Source: Apostichopus japonicus
Taxonomy: Eukaryota; Echinodermata; Holothuroidea; Aspidochirotida; Stichopodidae
NCBI RefSeq assembly: GCF_037975245.1
Contig: NC_092577.1
Coordinates: forward strand, 24,921,398 to 24,985,397
DNA: 64,000 nucleotides
Direction of reading: 5' to 3'
In this document: positions 47,495 to 60,500 of the stretch, in pieces
Layout: each line of letters begins with the position of its first letter
Position numbering within the stretch: position 1 is the stretch's first letter
The notes under the pieces: generated by a model
What the model was told of the DNA's origin: nothing
Seen by the model: only the letters and a program-made list of their open reading frames with translations
Database searches by the model: none
Translations under genes and position numbers: made by a program

Positions 47495-50400
47495 TCAAAA
47501 CCTGCCAAAATAATCACCAGTCTGTGCCATCCTGTCCAGTACTGTTGTTTTGAAAGAGGCATAGGTGGTATGGCCCTGAGGAAACATGATTGAACACTGA
47601 CAAGTATTGGCGATGGGTGAAACCTCCTCAGGACGTAAGGTGTTAACAGCAATTGTTAGCTTCTGGTCAGGGGAGAATGAAGGGCTGCCAGTTGCAAACT
47701 TTGCAAGAATATGTGCGTCTGTGTCATCTAAAAAATAGAACATATATTTTTTGTTATGAACCAATGGGAATCATAAATACATTTTATTGATCAGGCTATG
47801 ATAAGTATATTTTTGTGAATACTATACAATCATAAACCCCAAAATGTTTAGTGGTTCCAATGCCATAAAATATTAAAAAGTGTTATCATTAGCCTTTTTG
47901 CAAAGTTTTCAATACTGTAAGCTAATATGCATTATATTGCTAATGAAACCAATAGGTCCACACCACACCTATACAACATGATGCATCTGCCTGTCAAGAC
48001 TGGCAAGCTGTCACATGTTTACACACAACAGTGAGGTAGTAAATTCAAGTCAAGCACATTCACCAGACAACTCTTAAGACATAACAAGCAACATATGTAC
48101 GAGGAATAAGATTAATCCAACTTGGGACTGCTGAGATAACGTGGTTACAAGCTTGGTGTCACACACACACATGACACACACACACACAGGTGTACATTCA
48201 GTCAGAGGACTTCATTTAAATTACCTTTATCCTAACCTCATAGGCCCTCACATTGACAAAACCCTAACCTTAGTTTGTCTTCAGAGGACTTGAAATTCCT
48301 TTGTTCAAGTCCTCGGACGTTATGACCCTACATGTCCATACACACACACACATTCACGCATACAGGTGGGTTTTACACTATGTCTGAGGACTCCATTGTA
48401 ATTTGCTTTGTCCGCGCCCTAACCTGACAATACCTTTACCATTGTTCGAACGTCCTAAGACCTTTTGTTTCTATTGAATTTGTCTTCCAAGGACTTGGAA
48501 TTCCTTTGTTCAAGTCCTCGGACCTGCTGCAAAACACGTCCACACACGCCAACGTGATTGCATAGATTCCTTGCAGCCAAGGCAAGGAATCAAAAAGCCA
48601 GTTGCTGATAGATACTGTGATCAAGACCAGCTGGCCGAGGCTGTTCTCGAGTGACAAACACACATACATGATCACAAAGGTCCCTGAGCCTTACTAAAAT
48701 TTTACTAATAGAACTGTATAAATATTCTACTTAATTAATATCTATGAGGCACTGAATAAAAAAATAAAAAAATGATGGATTAGTAGTCAAGTACTGTCAA
48801 TACAAATATCAAGTATGGTAACCATAAATCATATTGATCTGTACTTTTAATCTCTAGCTATTTCCAGTGGTTAAGTATTAAGCCAAGCATCCTCATGAAC
48901 ATAAAATGTTTTAATATATATATTATATAAAAATATTTCGAATTCTGATGAAAATATACAGCTATATCATGTTTGATGTATGACAAATGACACTCTGGCT
49001 ATTTTGTGGTATAGATCATCCGTATGATTATTCTGTTGTCATGAGTATTAAAGGCATGGGTATAATATGTAATAATAAGTATTTGTATGAATCAATAAGT
49101 AATATCATAAGTATTTCCAAGTTGGCAATATAAAAGCCATCAGACAGTCTGTTTATACAAATTTCTCATGAAAGGCTATTGCAACACATCATTGTTTTAA
49201 ACCTTGCATTTCATATAAGTTTGAATATGAATGTATTTGACCAGAAAACCAAAATATTTAGTGGTTCCAATGCCATTGGTGAAATTTTATTAGTTATCTG
49301 ACATACCTGAACATTGGAGAGAGGTGAGGAATTCCATTGTCATGTGCCAATGAACATCTCATCATCTATCACCATACCAAGGATGAAGCTGATCAGACAT
49401 ACATTCGCAAAGATATTGACATTTTAGCCCGCCCGCTAACAATTATTCATGTCATAGACAACTATACGGCATATCTTGGGACATCTACCAGTTCAAGTTG
49501 ACATAAATTCAATATACTTCTTTTATGTTTACAGGCCATTCTGATAAATTTAGCCTTAATAATGCATTCATGAATATTAATGAGGATCTCTGATCGATGA
49601 TCATCTAACATCACACGACAAAGTATGAAGTAAATTGGACATGCAATAGCAAACTACTGACATTTTAAGAATTTGACTGTCCTGCCACTCATTAATATTC
49701 ATGTCATGGAAAACAAAAAAATAGGGCACATCTAATCATGGAGCACCTAACAATTCAATATGACGGTAGTTCATCATATTGTTTCTACAATTCCATGTTT
49801 ACAAACTACTTTCAGGGATTAAGCATTAAGCCCCACCCACTCACGAATATTAAAGACCAACTATGGAGACTTTTCGATGAACATAAAATCCCACCATTTT
49901 TCATGTATGTAATCCTTAACTGACTCCAATTACATTGCTGTAATTAACTTTACCAATTTCGGACGTTAAATAAGTGAAAAATGGGACGAAAAGTCAGCTT
50001 CTATTTCAGACATTCCCGAAACATTCCTAAGACATCAGGTGACCATGTGACGTCAACGTTTGTATACCTCACTCACAACTATACTTTTAGTGTGTAAAGT
50101 CGTATACTTGAGCTGCCAAAAACATCAACGATATTACTCCTTTTTCCTCAAAATGTCACAATTCTGTGTTGTTGGAGGTTGCAGTTATACCTCATCCAAC
50201 AAAAGCATCAGCTTTTTTAGATTTCCGAGTAAAAGAACCGACGTAAAACGCCGCAGACTTTGGATCAATTTTTTGAGATCCACGCGGAAAGATTTTTCAG
50301 CACCCGGAGTATCTCATGCCCATGAGTCCACATGCATGACCCTGCTTCTGTGCATGTTGCAAATGTCTCATTCTGTGAAAATTATATACTGTCGATAGCT

Positions 50401-53400
50401 GTGTCGGACCATGGTCGGACATAGCTAATGTGAAATTGACCGTAAACACGCCCTGGACGTCCTTACATGTAACATTATATCACTCAATTGACAGTAATAT
50501 ATTTACTGTAAGAGATGACCGTATATATATACCGTGCCAAGGGTATAGCATTGTTAGTACATGTACGGTAGTTAGTTACAACTCTCGCCGGCGTTGGCTC
50601 ACAGCATTTGTAAATAGCCATGTTAGGATTTATCTATTTCATTTGTTGTATTCCAGTATCGTGAGTTCGTGATACATGTGTAATATTGTCCGTTCTGTTT
50701 ATTCCGACATCTGCATGTTCCAAGGAGTTGAATAAAAACGGTAGTATGTAGCGATCGGACGTTTTATTTCGTTAGTGACTGTCTTGTGATTGTGGGATGT
50801 TAGTACTGTTTCAACTAGACCTAACTCTATGGAATTACACAGACTCACGGTAGTTTTTCGCCCAGGATTGAACAAGAAACGTGGATTAGGATATTCACTG
50901 CTAAATTTGTTTATTGACAGGATACTTTTTCTGTGTTTGTATACTTTTGGATATTAAAACGAGTAAGTACTATGTAAGTATATTGTACCGTACGGACCTA
51001 TTGACGCTACGCTATGTAAAAGATGCCTCCATTTGAGTGGAAATTTTGCTAATAAAGTAAGCAATTTAACTAAAATTTCTGCTTATAATTGTCTTAAAAC
51101 TTGTTGTTAACCTTCATGTGTTCTTGTTTTGAGCTAACAGCTTTTCAAACACTCGAAATTGGAAGTCAAAAACAGTACAATTGTTCGCTATCTGTGTACA
51201 AACAGCGCCTATATCAGCGTTTGATTTTCGCGGTATACAAACTTTGACGTCACACGGTGACCAGAGGCTCCTTTGGGTCAATCTCTGTTTTCAGACATTC
51301 CAGAGGTTCATGTCACGTGACTACCCAAAATGTCCATTTTCGTGGTCGTTTTTGATGGGTTATAGTAGGTTTTCGAAGATTATTTTTTACACATGTTGAT
51401 TATGGGTATGTAAACTCCTAAATTAATGGAAAATCTCAAAAAAAAAAATTGCCTCCATATTTGGTCTTTAATATATAATACAAACATACCGACAGGGTTG
51501 CAAAGGTTACTCGGCCTTTGGCATTGCAACCAAAAATGTAGTCTGCACATGTAGTGAGCTTGAATTTCCAGACCAAAATAACTGAGCCTTACGATATGTT
51601 GAAAGTGTCATAATTAGGGGTAATTAATTACCCAAATCTGTGAAGAAGCTGGATATTAAGCTGACAGTCCTCCGATACCCTTCAGACTCTGCAGGTCTGT
51701 CAAGCTTTTGCAAAGCTTCTTGCACCATGATCTTCAAATCCTTGGCCAAGATTGGTCTGATAGCCAAGAGATCTGCAAAGGCTTCTAGATCAACCATGTG
51801 GAGCTCTGGAATGCAATCCAAGAGACCCTTCTGCATGGCATCGATGGCATCCCTCCTTATCCCAATGGTATAATGGAACATGAGACAAAGAGCTATGTCA
51901 TGTTTGTTTTCTACCTGTACAAAACAATAGACAAGTAATTAACTTATCAGCCTGTAATTGTGTACAATCTCATCTAACATAACCATGGTAGTCAGTGGCC
52001 TAATAAGGTCATTTTTTGATTGGTGGGGATTTCTTTCTGATTTTTATACATGTCTCTGGTGTACAGCTGATTTGCCAACTGTATTTTTGGGGGGGGGGGT
52101 GGCAGTCATAATTAGCCCTGACCTACATTTTTAAAACTAGTGATAGTCATGCATGTACGCTGTCTCTGTCATGAAAACCATAAACAGGACCTAACTTTGA
52201 AAATACAGGCTTCAATAAAATTCATAACATGTCAATTTCCTGGAACATATCTATGGACATATATTTCTGTCAAAACCACTGGATGTTCCAAGCTACACAT
52301 TACTTATATGATAAACTTTGTGCTTTTAAGCTCTTCCAATTACTTCATCAACTAAACCACTCTTTCATTGAATGATATTGCCCATGTATGCCAATCTAAA
52401 ATTGGTACACTCACCTTCATTGCCTTTGCAGCTGGCCACCCACAGCTGTCAAGCCAGTGTGTTGGCTTGCTCTCATCAGACAACAGTTGCTGAAACATGT
52501 CCTCATCTGTCTCTTCCAATAGCTTTAAGGACAGAAAAAAAAACAAATTAGGAAAAATGCATTAATATATTTTATCATATGAAATAGTCGAGAGCAAAAT
52601 CATTTTGGTTAGGTATGTGGCCACTTTTGTGATGTCATCGGCTCACTTGCTGTGGAAAAGTCTTTGTTAATTCCAATTTGAAATGGTATGCCAAAGTTTG
52701 TAACATTTTTATTACAAATGTATTTTACAACAGTTGTTACTCTTGGATATTCTATTTCCATGGATAATTTAAAATCATTAAATTAAGAAAGAGAAAAGCT
52801 TCTGGATCAATGTGCAATTGTGATGTCACAGATATTGCCTCATTCTGAATAATCATTACAAAGTTGAACATCAGTTTTCCTCTGGAATATTCTTTTAACT
52901 ATCATCTGACAAATCATGCACACATAATAATTGTTTTGGTGTATCAGCACATAAATGATCTCCAGCCATCCGAACCTATATGCATTCTACGTCACTGACT
53001 AGACACAAATTGGCTACATATAGTTGGAAAAGCAAATACTAAAGAATCACCATTCATGACACACTTAATACATGTTGAGAGTACAATAAACCTTTGTTTT
53101 GGTGCAATTGTATAACACTTATTATAAGTTAGAAATCAAGCTTACAAACCTTGTTTACACATTTTTTTTTTGGAGGGGGGATTATAAGCATGGACTGCTA
53201 ATTGTCACTAATTAATACTACACTACACTAATTAAATGTTCATTTTAAAAATAGCCAGTTAATGCAAATTTTAACTACAAAATGGGGAATTCAACAATTT
53301 AGGACCTTTTGACCAATGATTGACTGATTTAACAAGAATGATGACAATGGCAAGGAATTTGAAGGTCATATGGATGTCACCAGGGTTCATTTTAGGTCAA

Positions 53401-56400
53401 ATTACCAAACATTGTTGAATCCACATGAAATTTGGTACATATATAATCAACATTTGGTTCAAAATTTTTTTCCTACATGTATTATTCTCATTACCTCTGT
53501 TATGAAATCTTGGAGGCTCAAGTCGATTATGTCATTTTTATGCAGCTGTGCATAAATTTCTTCCTGTGTCTTCTTTAGTATGACTGCAATCACTGCCTTA
53601 TGTAAGGGAATTTCTACTGACACTTCATTCAGAAGTGCAGTGCCAATCGCTTTCCCCAACACCTGGTACATCCCTGAGAATGTGGGGAATTGATTGTTTG
53701 AAGGAAGCAGTTTTCCTGTAGGCGTTGATATTACTAGGTTTTTTTCTGGTGACCGGACCTCTTGAAAGAAGATACAAAAATTTTCACGGATAAGTCCTCC
53801 AGCATCAATGCCTTCTCCTTCAAAGTGCACTCTGATGGGTCCACTCTTAGCATCAAACCTGCAATTCTTGAAGAAGGCAATGTTGTCATTAAATAGTTCA
53901 TCTCTATGAACATATAGGTTGTTTGTAGGTTTGTTGTTGAAGTGAATGAGGGATATGAAGTCTTGTATCAGTGAAGCTGGATTCTTCAGTTTCCTACTTT
54001 GCTGGGAAGGATCATCCCCTGACAGACTGACTGACTGTCAGAACTGACTGATGGAGACAGAGTGGCTGAAATTACAAATAAAAAGCTGAAAACTCAATAT
54101 GATGTAGTTATGGCCCAGTTCCACTGGATGACAGGGGCGGCGCCAGGATTTTCCCGAAGAGGGGGCCCGAGTTCCCCGGCGTGGGTGCCAAATTCCCCAA
54201 CAAAAAGTGTTATTGTACACATTGTATACGGTAAAGCATAAAGGCCCTATTTTTTCCGAGACGGGGAGGGGGGCACTCCGCTGCAGGGAGGGGCCTGTGC
54301 CCCCGATGGGCACCGCCCCTGCTGGATGACACTTTAACCCTGACCCATCCATATACACTGGTTGGATGCCTGAGCATTCTAGCAATGAAGTAATTAATTA
54401 TTTGATCAGATTTTATTTATGATTAAGAAAATATCCAAAAGCCCATAAAACAAATCCTCCTAATTAATAAAGATGATCCCCAGTCCAATGAGTCCATTCT
54501 GCACTAGCTCAAGGGTTAGAGTATGTAAACTTCTAGTGGACATGATACAAATATATATCCTTAAACCAGATATGTGGCAAGGATATGGAATTTTATGAAT
54601 TTGATTTTGAAGCCACATATACTCATCAGAGTGCAGAGTCATATATGTGTGGATTTGTGCAAAAATTGAGAGAAAGAAAAAGCATATATTATCAGAAGTA
54701 GCTGTTTTCAAATTGATACATTGCATTCACGCATACCTTCACATATCTCACAGTAATCTGTGTTAGATGAGTTAAGAAAGGTGCACTGCAGGCAAGCTCT
54801 TGCTGTTGGAGGGGCACATTGTGCTGTGGATACTGATGATGTCAATGCTGATGTCCTTTGAGGGGCAGTGGACCTCAAAGCAGATCTAGATGATGAGGAT
54901 GCATGTGCTAATGATGGTGATGATGATGATGATGTTCCTAAGAACGGGTCTGGCATGTCATTATCTTCCTCATCCTATATATCAAGGAGCACCAGATATA
55001 AACCATAAGCAATCTTGGATTAAAATCTAGGACAACCCAACCCAACCAAAGAACAGTCAAATATTCAGTGCTTCTGCAGCGATTGACCAGTGTCTGCAAT
55101 AAATTTAACTAATATCTCAGACCCGAGTCCGGACTGGAGTCCGGTTTTAAAGGGAACATTGCGAATTATCAGCGCGCTTTGTGTGCAGTTATATATTACT
55201 TTCAGCTGGTATTGTCTTCGGATGTAATTTGTGCAAAATGTGTTGTTTAGCACCAATCACTGTAGGGGTGGAAGTCAGAGGGGGCCACAGCCCCATCGGG
55301 ATGTGTAGCAAAGACAAAAGGCTAATTTGGATACCTCTCCCATTCACTTCATGATTAACGTCACCGAATCCTCTATCAAGGTAGTATCTGTAGATGTATA
55401 GGCCGTACAGGTGGACTGCATGCGAGACTGAAATGATCAGTCATGAATGTGACCCTAATATTATGTCATCGAAAACTCGGTATCCGATAGGTGTCATGGG
55501 CCCCGAAGTTGGTCCAGCTTCCCTAAGACCAAAATGTATTGCTTAAGGCTACCGTCATCGACGTTTCCCATTTTGTCTCATGTCTGTAAATATATACATT
55601 TAATTACCCCACCGAAATAAAAGAAGTGTTTTACTTTTTGGCCAGTAATAATTTATAGGCCTAATATAAATGATGCCACACCTATTTGTTAAACAATGTG
55701 GCCAGGTAAAACTAAGATGTAAATTTCTAACCGCCCCCCTCCAATGCCCAAACCCCCCCCCCATACTATGAGATTTCGAAATATAACCATTGACATATGT
55801 AGGTAGGTAGGGAATACAGTTATCTATCTGTATATAAATTTTGTCAAATTCAGCCAATTGTCGACTAGCCAAAATGATTAGTAGGCCTACTACTGTAAAT
55901 AGCTAAGTCTAGATCTATGCCAAGTTTAGGTTTCAAATGTTAGGTATGTAATTTCTGTGATAAAATCGTGCCTATCTGTTTAAACATACTTAATAATATA
56001 TTTTTAATGTAGTTTATGACTAGTTGTAGGCTCTGATGTTCTTGCACATTGTCATAATGAGCAATTTGTAATGCTGGTTGTTACAAAATGATTGTAATAC
56101 AGCACCTTCCCATGATGCTCTATTACACATTGTGGGTTTCTGGGGAGGTTAAAGTATAGTGAAACATCAGGTACATGACATTTGACATATTTCCTTAATT
56201 AAGCAAGGTGACTAATGAAAATGTCTCTATTTTTGTCATTTTGTTTAATAAATATTTTGTTAATATTTTGCTATTTCATATTGGGGATAGCTGACTATCC
56301 CATGATATAACAGCACCTATCCCATGCAAATTAACCTCCACGGCTAACTTAATTCCCAATTGCCCCTAATATATGAAAGGAAATATACATACCGAGGTAT

Positions 56401-57511
56401 CTACAGATATCCTTCTCTCTGGGCGCAGGTACATGGTTTTCTGAGCAAAAATGTCACAAACCTTTGCTCCAGACATTTTTTCTCCTTGTGCTAATCTTGG
56501 AACTACCAAGGTTTGCCCCGCAGGCTTTAGAATCTGAAAACTTTCAGACAAAAATCCGGAATGTAAATATGCAAAAGTGCAAGAGTGGTTCTGATGCTAT
56601 TATAATAAACTAACATATTGATCTATACTTGTAATCGTCAAAATGAGTTATTTCCGTGGGGATAGGGAAGTTAGAAGATATAGCTTCCCATCGACTGGTA
56701 CAAAATTTGGTAAACAGTGTTTTAAAATGAATGTACTGTAAAATGCCACTGCCACTCCCGAAAAATCAACCGCCACTCACAGATTCCTTGCCTATAACCC
56801 TGCATATTTCATATAATTTACCTCATGGAAGATCCATCATTCAGTCTATCAGCAAAAGCATCTTGGAGCCTCCTTGTTACTTTATCAATAATGCATCCTT
56901 TTTCATGCAGCCTTGCTCTGTTCTGTCCTCTAATTGTTGAGGATCTGTAGAGTAGAATATGTATGTACGTACATAGCCTATATGTATATGCACCGGGGAG
57001 AAAAATCGGACCAAGATACCCTGGACCATACCCGTCGGTAACCGACAAAATAATCCAGACGTATTAATTCGGCTAATTTTAGCCACGGTGTATATAGGCT
57101 AGCAGATTTATACATGCATCACAAAATGGTCAATTTATACGCTACTTATAAGTAACTATTTGTGTCTAAGGCACTAACGTTAGGCATGCCAGTGTTCTCC
57201 ACAGATATACACAGGGATGAGACTGAGCCGGGGGAAAAAAATCTGAAATTTATCGATCGCCGTCCTGGGGGAGGGGCTTAAGGGGAGGGGGTATCCCCTC
57301 CCCTTTACAATTTTTTGTCAGGTAAGGAGGGCCTATATGGAATCTATCACATCACGTAACTCGCCAAAAAAGTGTGGAATTTCTGCTTGTATAATTTATC
57401 CATTAGCTTTTGTGAACCAAAAAAAGGCTTTTTTGCTTGCTTTGTGCTACTTGATTCCACCACTGGTCAAATTCGGTGTTCCTTCCCTTCACAGTCCAGC
57501 ATGTTCGGCCA

Positions 57512-57545
<34 letters not shown>

Positions 57546-60500
57546 AAGTAAATCCAAAAAGTAATAAAAAATAATAAAAAACGCGAATTACGAGAAAAAA
57601 CGCGAAAATGAAAAAAAAAACAATCGGAAATCCGCGTTTCCGCGGAAGAGTCTCATGCCTGTATACAAGAACATTTTGCAAAAAAAACCTCCTAGCTAGA
57701 TCACGGGAAATGACACTTAATTCCCAGGCTTTGCTTCGAAACCTTTTTTATTTTGAAATCTCATGTGTACATCGTGCAAGGCATCATGTAGATACTGTAC
57801 CGTAGGCATACATACTTGTGCACCATATACAGTTTACTATTACATTATTTGTGTATTGTATCTGTAACATTAAGTTAGTTTATGGACAAACATCGCGGAA
57901 TTGGATACCGTTTAAACATTAAACGAACGTTCATTTGTACCGTTTAAACAGATAGAAAATTACACGGAAATTGACAGTCCTAATACATCAGAGATCATTT
58001 TTCTTCTTAGCAAATCAATAGAAACTCAGTGGAATGATGAAAATTTGGTACTTAGGAAAAATTTGTGCAATAACTGATAACAAACATCTTATCAAACATT
58101 CTGGAACATTTCAAATTTTTAGGGGGCATGATTTTTTTAGGGGCCGTAACTATTTCTGGGGGTGGCAATTTTCACTTGGGTGGGCCGCCCCCTAAAACCC
58201 CTCGTGGAGAACACTGCATGCATATAATTGCTATAATAAAACCAAAAGGTTTTGTGATTCCCTGCTTGAATTGAAAATTCTGATGATGAAATTGCTTTAA
58301 ACTCCTTTCTGTCCAAATTATATATTTTAGGTTTCCCCTACTCTGAGAAACCTACATGGGTGACCTACATACCAACTATGAGTTTCATCCATGTTTCCCC
58401 TATAGAGTTAGCCTGATTACAAGGTTTTCAGCAATTGAACTGTGTTCACATCCTATGAAATCAACAGGTTCGTCTACTCAATATGGGTGACCTACATAAC
58501 TACTATGACTTTCATAAAGTTTCCCATATAGAGTTAGCCCGATTACAAGGTTTTCAGCTATTGACCCATGCTTACCTCAAGTGACCTTTAACCTCTTATA
58601 AAATCAATAGGATTCATCTCCCCAATATGGGTTACCTACATACTAACTACGAGTTTCATTCATCCAGGTTTCCTCTACTGAGCTAGCCTGATTACAAGGT
58701 TTTCAGCAAATTACCCATGTTAACCTCAAATGACCTTTGAACTCTTATAAAATCATTAGGGTTCACCTACTCTACTAATATGGGTAACATTTGTACCAAG
58801 AGTAAGAATAATCCCACTTGGGACTGCTGAGATAACAGGTTACAAGGTTTTCAGTGTTTGACCCTTATTGACCTCATATGACATTTGACCTATTTCAAAA
58901 TCAATAGCAATCATCTACTCAATATGGCTAACATATGTACCAAGTAAGATATTAATCCAACTTGGGACTGCTGAGATAACGTGGTTACAAGCTTGGCATC
59001 ACACACACACATGACACACACACACAGGTGTCCATTACATTCAGTGCGAGGACTTCATTGAAATTTCCTTTATCCTAACCTAATAGACGTAAAATTGACA
59101 ATACCCTAACCTTTGTCTTCTAATGACTTGAAAGTTGAAAATCACATTGTACTGTATTTCTTCCAAGAACTTCCTTTGTACAAGTCCTCGGACGTTATTA
59201 CCCTACATGTCCGCACATACCAACATGATTGCATAGATTCATTGTGGCCAAGGCAAGTATGTCGCCCACTTTTTGAATTGTCAGAGTCATGTTTTGTAGG
59301 GTCTGATATATGTCATGATTATCTAAGTATTTGCCAAGGTTGTTAAATTGATCTTGGAAATGTAAATATTTCTGAATAATATTACAAAATTAATGTGCAA
59401 GGACTTGGAAAAAATCCCCACCCCCCCCACTCTGGGCCCTGATGTAGTCTGCCTGTGTGACTACCAAAAATAAATCATACCATGTTTAAAACCCTATGAA
59501 AAATTGAGCACTCTGGAATTTACATAATACAGGTAATCTATAATAATTTTTTACTTAGGCATATGTGCACAGTGAAATTTAGTGTGATTCAACATTGAAG
59601 GAAGGTCAAACTTACTCATTTGGGGTCAAAAGGAGGACAACATCAATAGCTTTCCCAGCTGATGCCTGTTGGGTATATGGGCGATACCTTTGATTGGTCC
59701 CTCTGCTAGATGATCCTCTCCTACTCCTAGCCGGAGCCTGCCCACGTCCTTGCCCTCGACCACCAAAACGGAACAGGTTCCGCATTTCCTCATGGGCAGT
59801 CTGAAACACATTCCTACAATGAATGTCAAAAGAGCATTATGTAAATTAAAAAAACTATGAAAGGTATGTCATGTGTCACTTAATTGTGAACAATGTTTTT
59901 TTTTAGTTAACCATTTGGGGAAATAATTTCTTTTCCATTTTCATTTGGAAGATTGCTGCCTAACGTGTAATTATGTATTTGTGAAATTTGATAAGATAAT
60001 GTCTCTTTCTGATAACTGTCTTGTCACATATTATATTAATGAGTGTAGAATACATTGAATTATATTATATATAATATATAGAGTTCATACCCTTATTAAG
60101 TATCTTTCTGATCGATTTAGCATTTTTCTCACAAACTGTTTGAAAGTTATGTTGACCCACATGCATAGTGCATGTAGATTCAGCCCTACATGAATTTGGT
60201 ATCAGTTATATTCTTGTGCAAGTCAAAATTTGTCCTGTGCATACATGCACATTTTGTCTACATGCGCGCATCATGCACAGAGATGAAGACCTACATGTAC
60301 CATTTGCCCACATGTAAACGATGAAATACAAAACAAGGAAACAAAATTGCACTTTCAGGGTACAAATACAATCGTCCTAAAGTGTGAAAGTCTATTAAAG
60401 TTGAATTTAAATAAAAATAATAATGTAAGTATAATAACTTTGATACAATTTAAGTAACATTTTATTTTCTTCTTGGCCTTTTAAAATTTATTTTCATTAA

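Noticed and set aside
55060-55560. GC-richer block with GAGTCCGGACTGGAGTCCGG as a possible regulatory palindrome
   Set aside because: Looks like repeat debris inside a HECT gene intron; no ends, TSD or coding evidence found.
57337-57564. 75-codon frame ending in poly-lysine
   Set aside because: Reads through the A-run of a nested MITE; no coding features.
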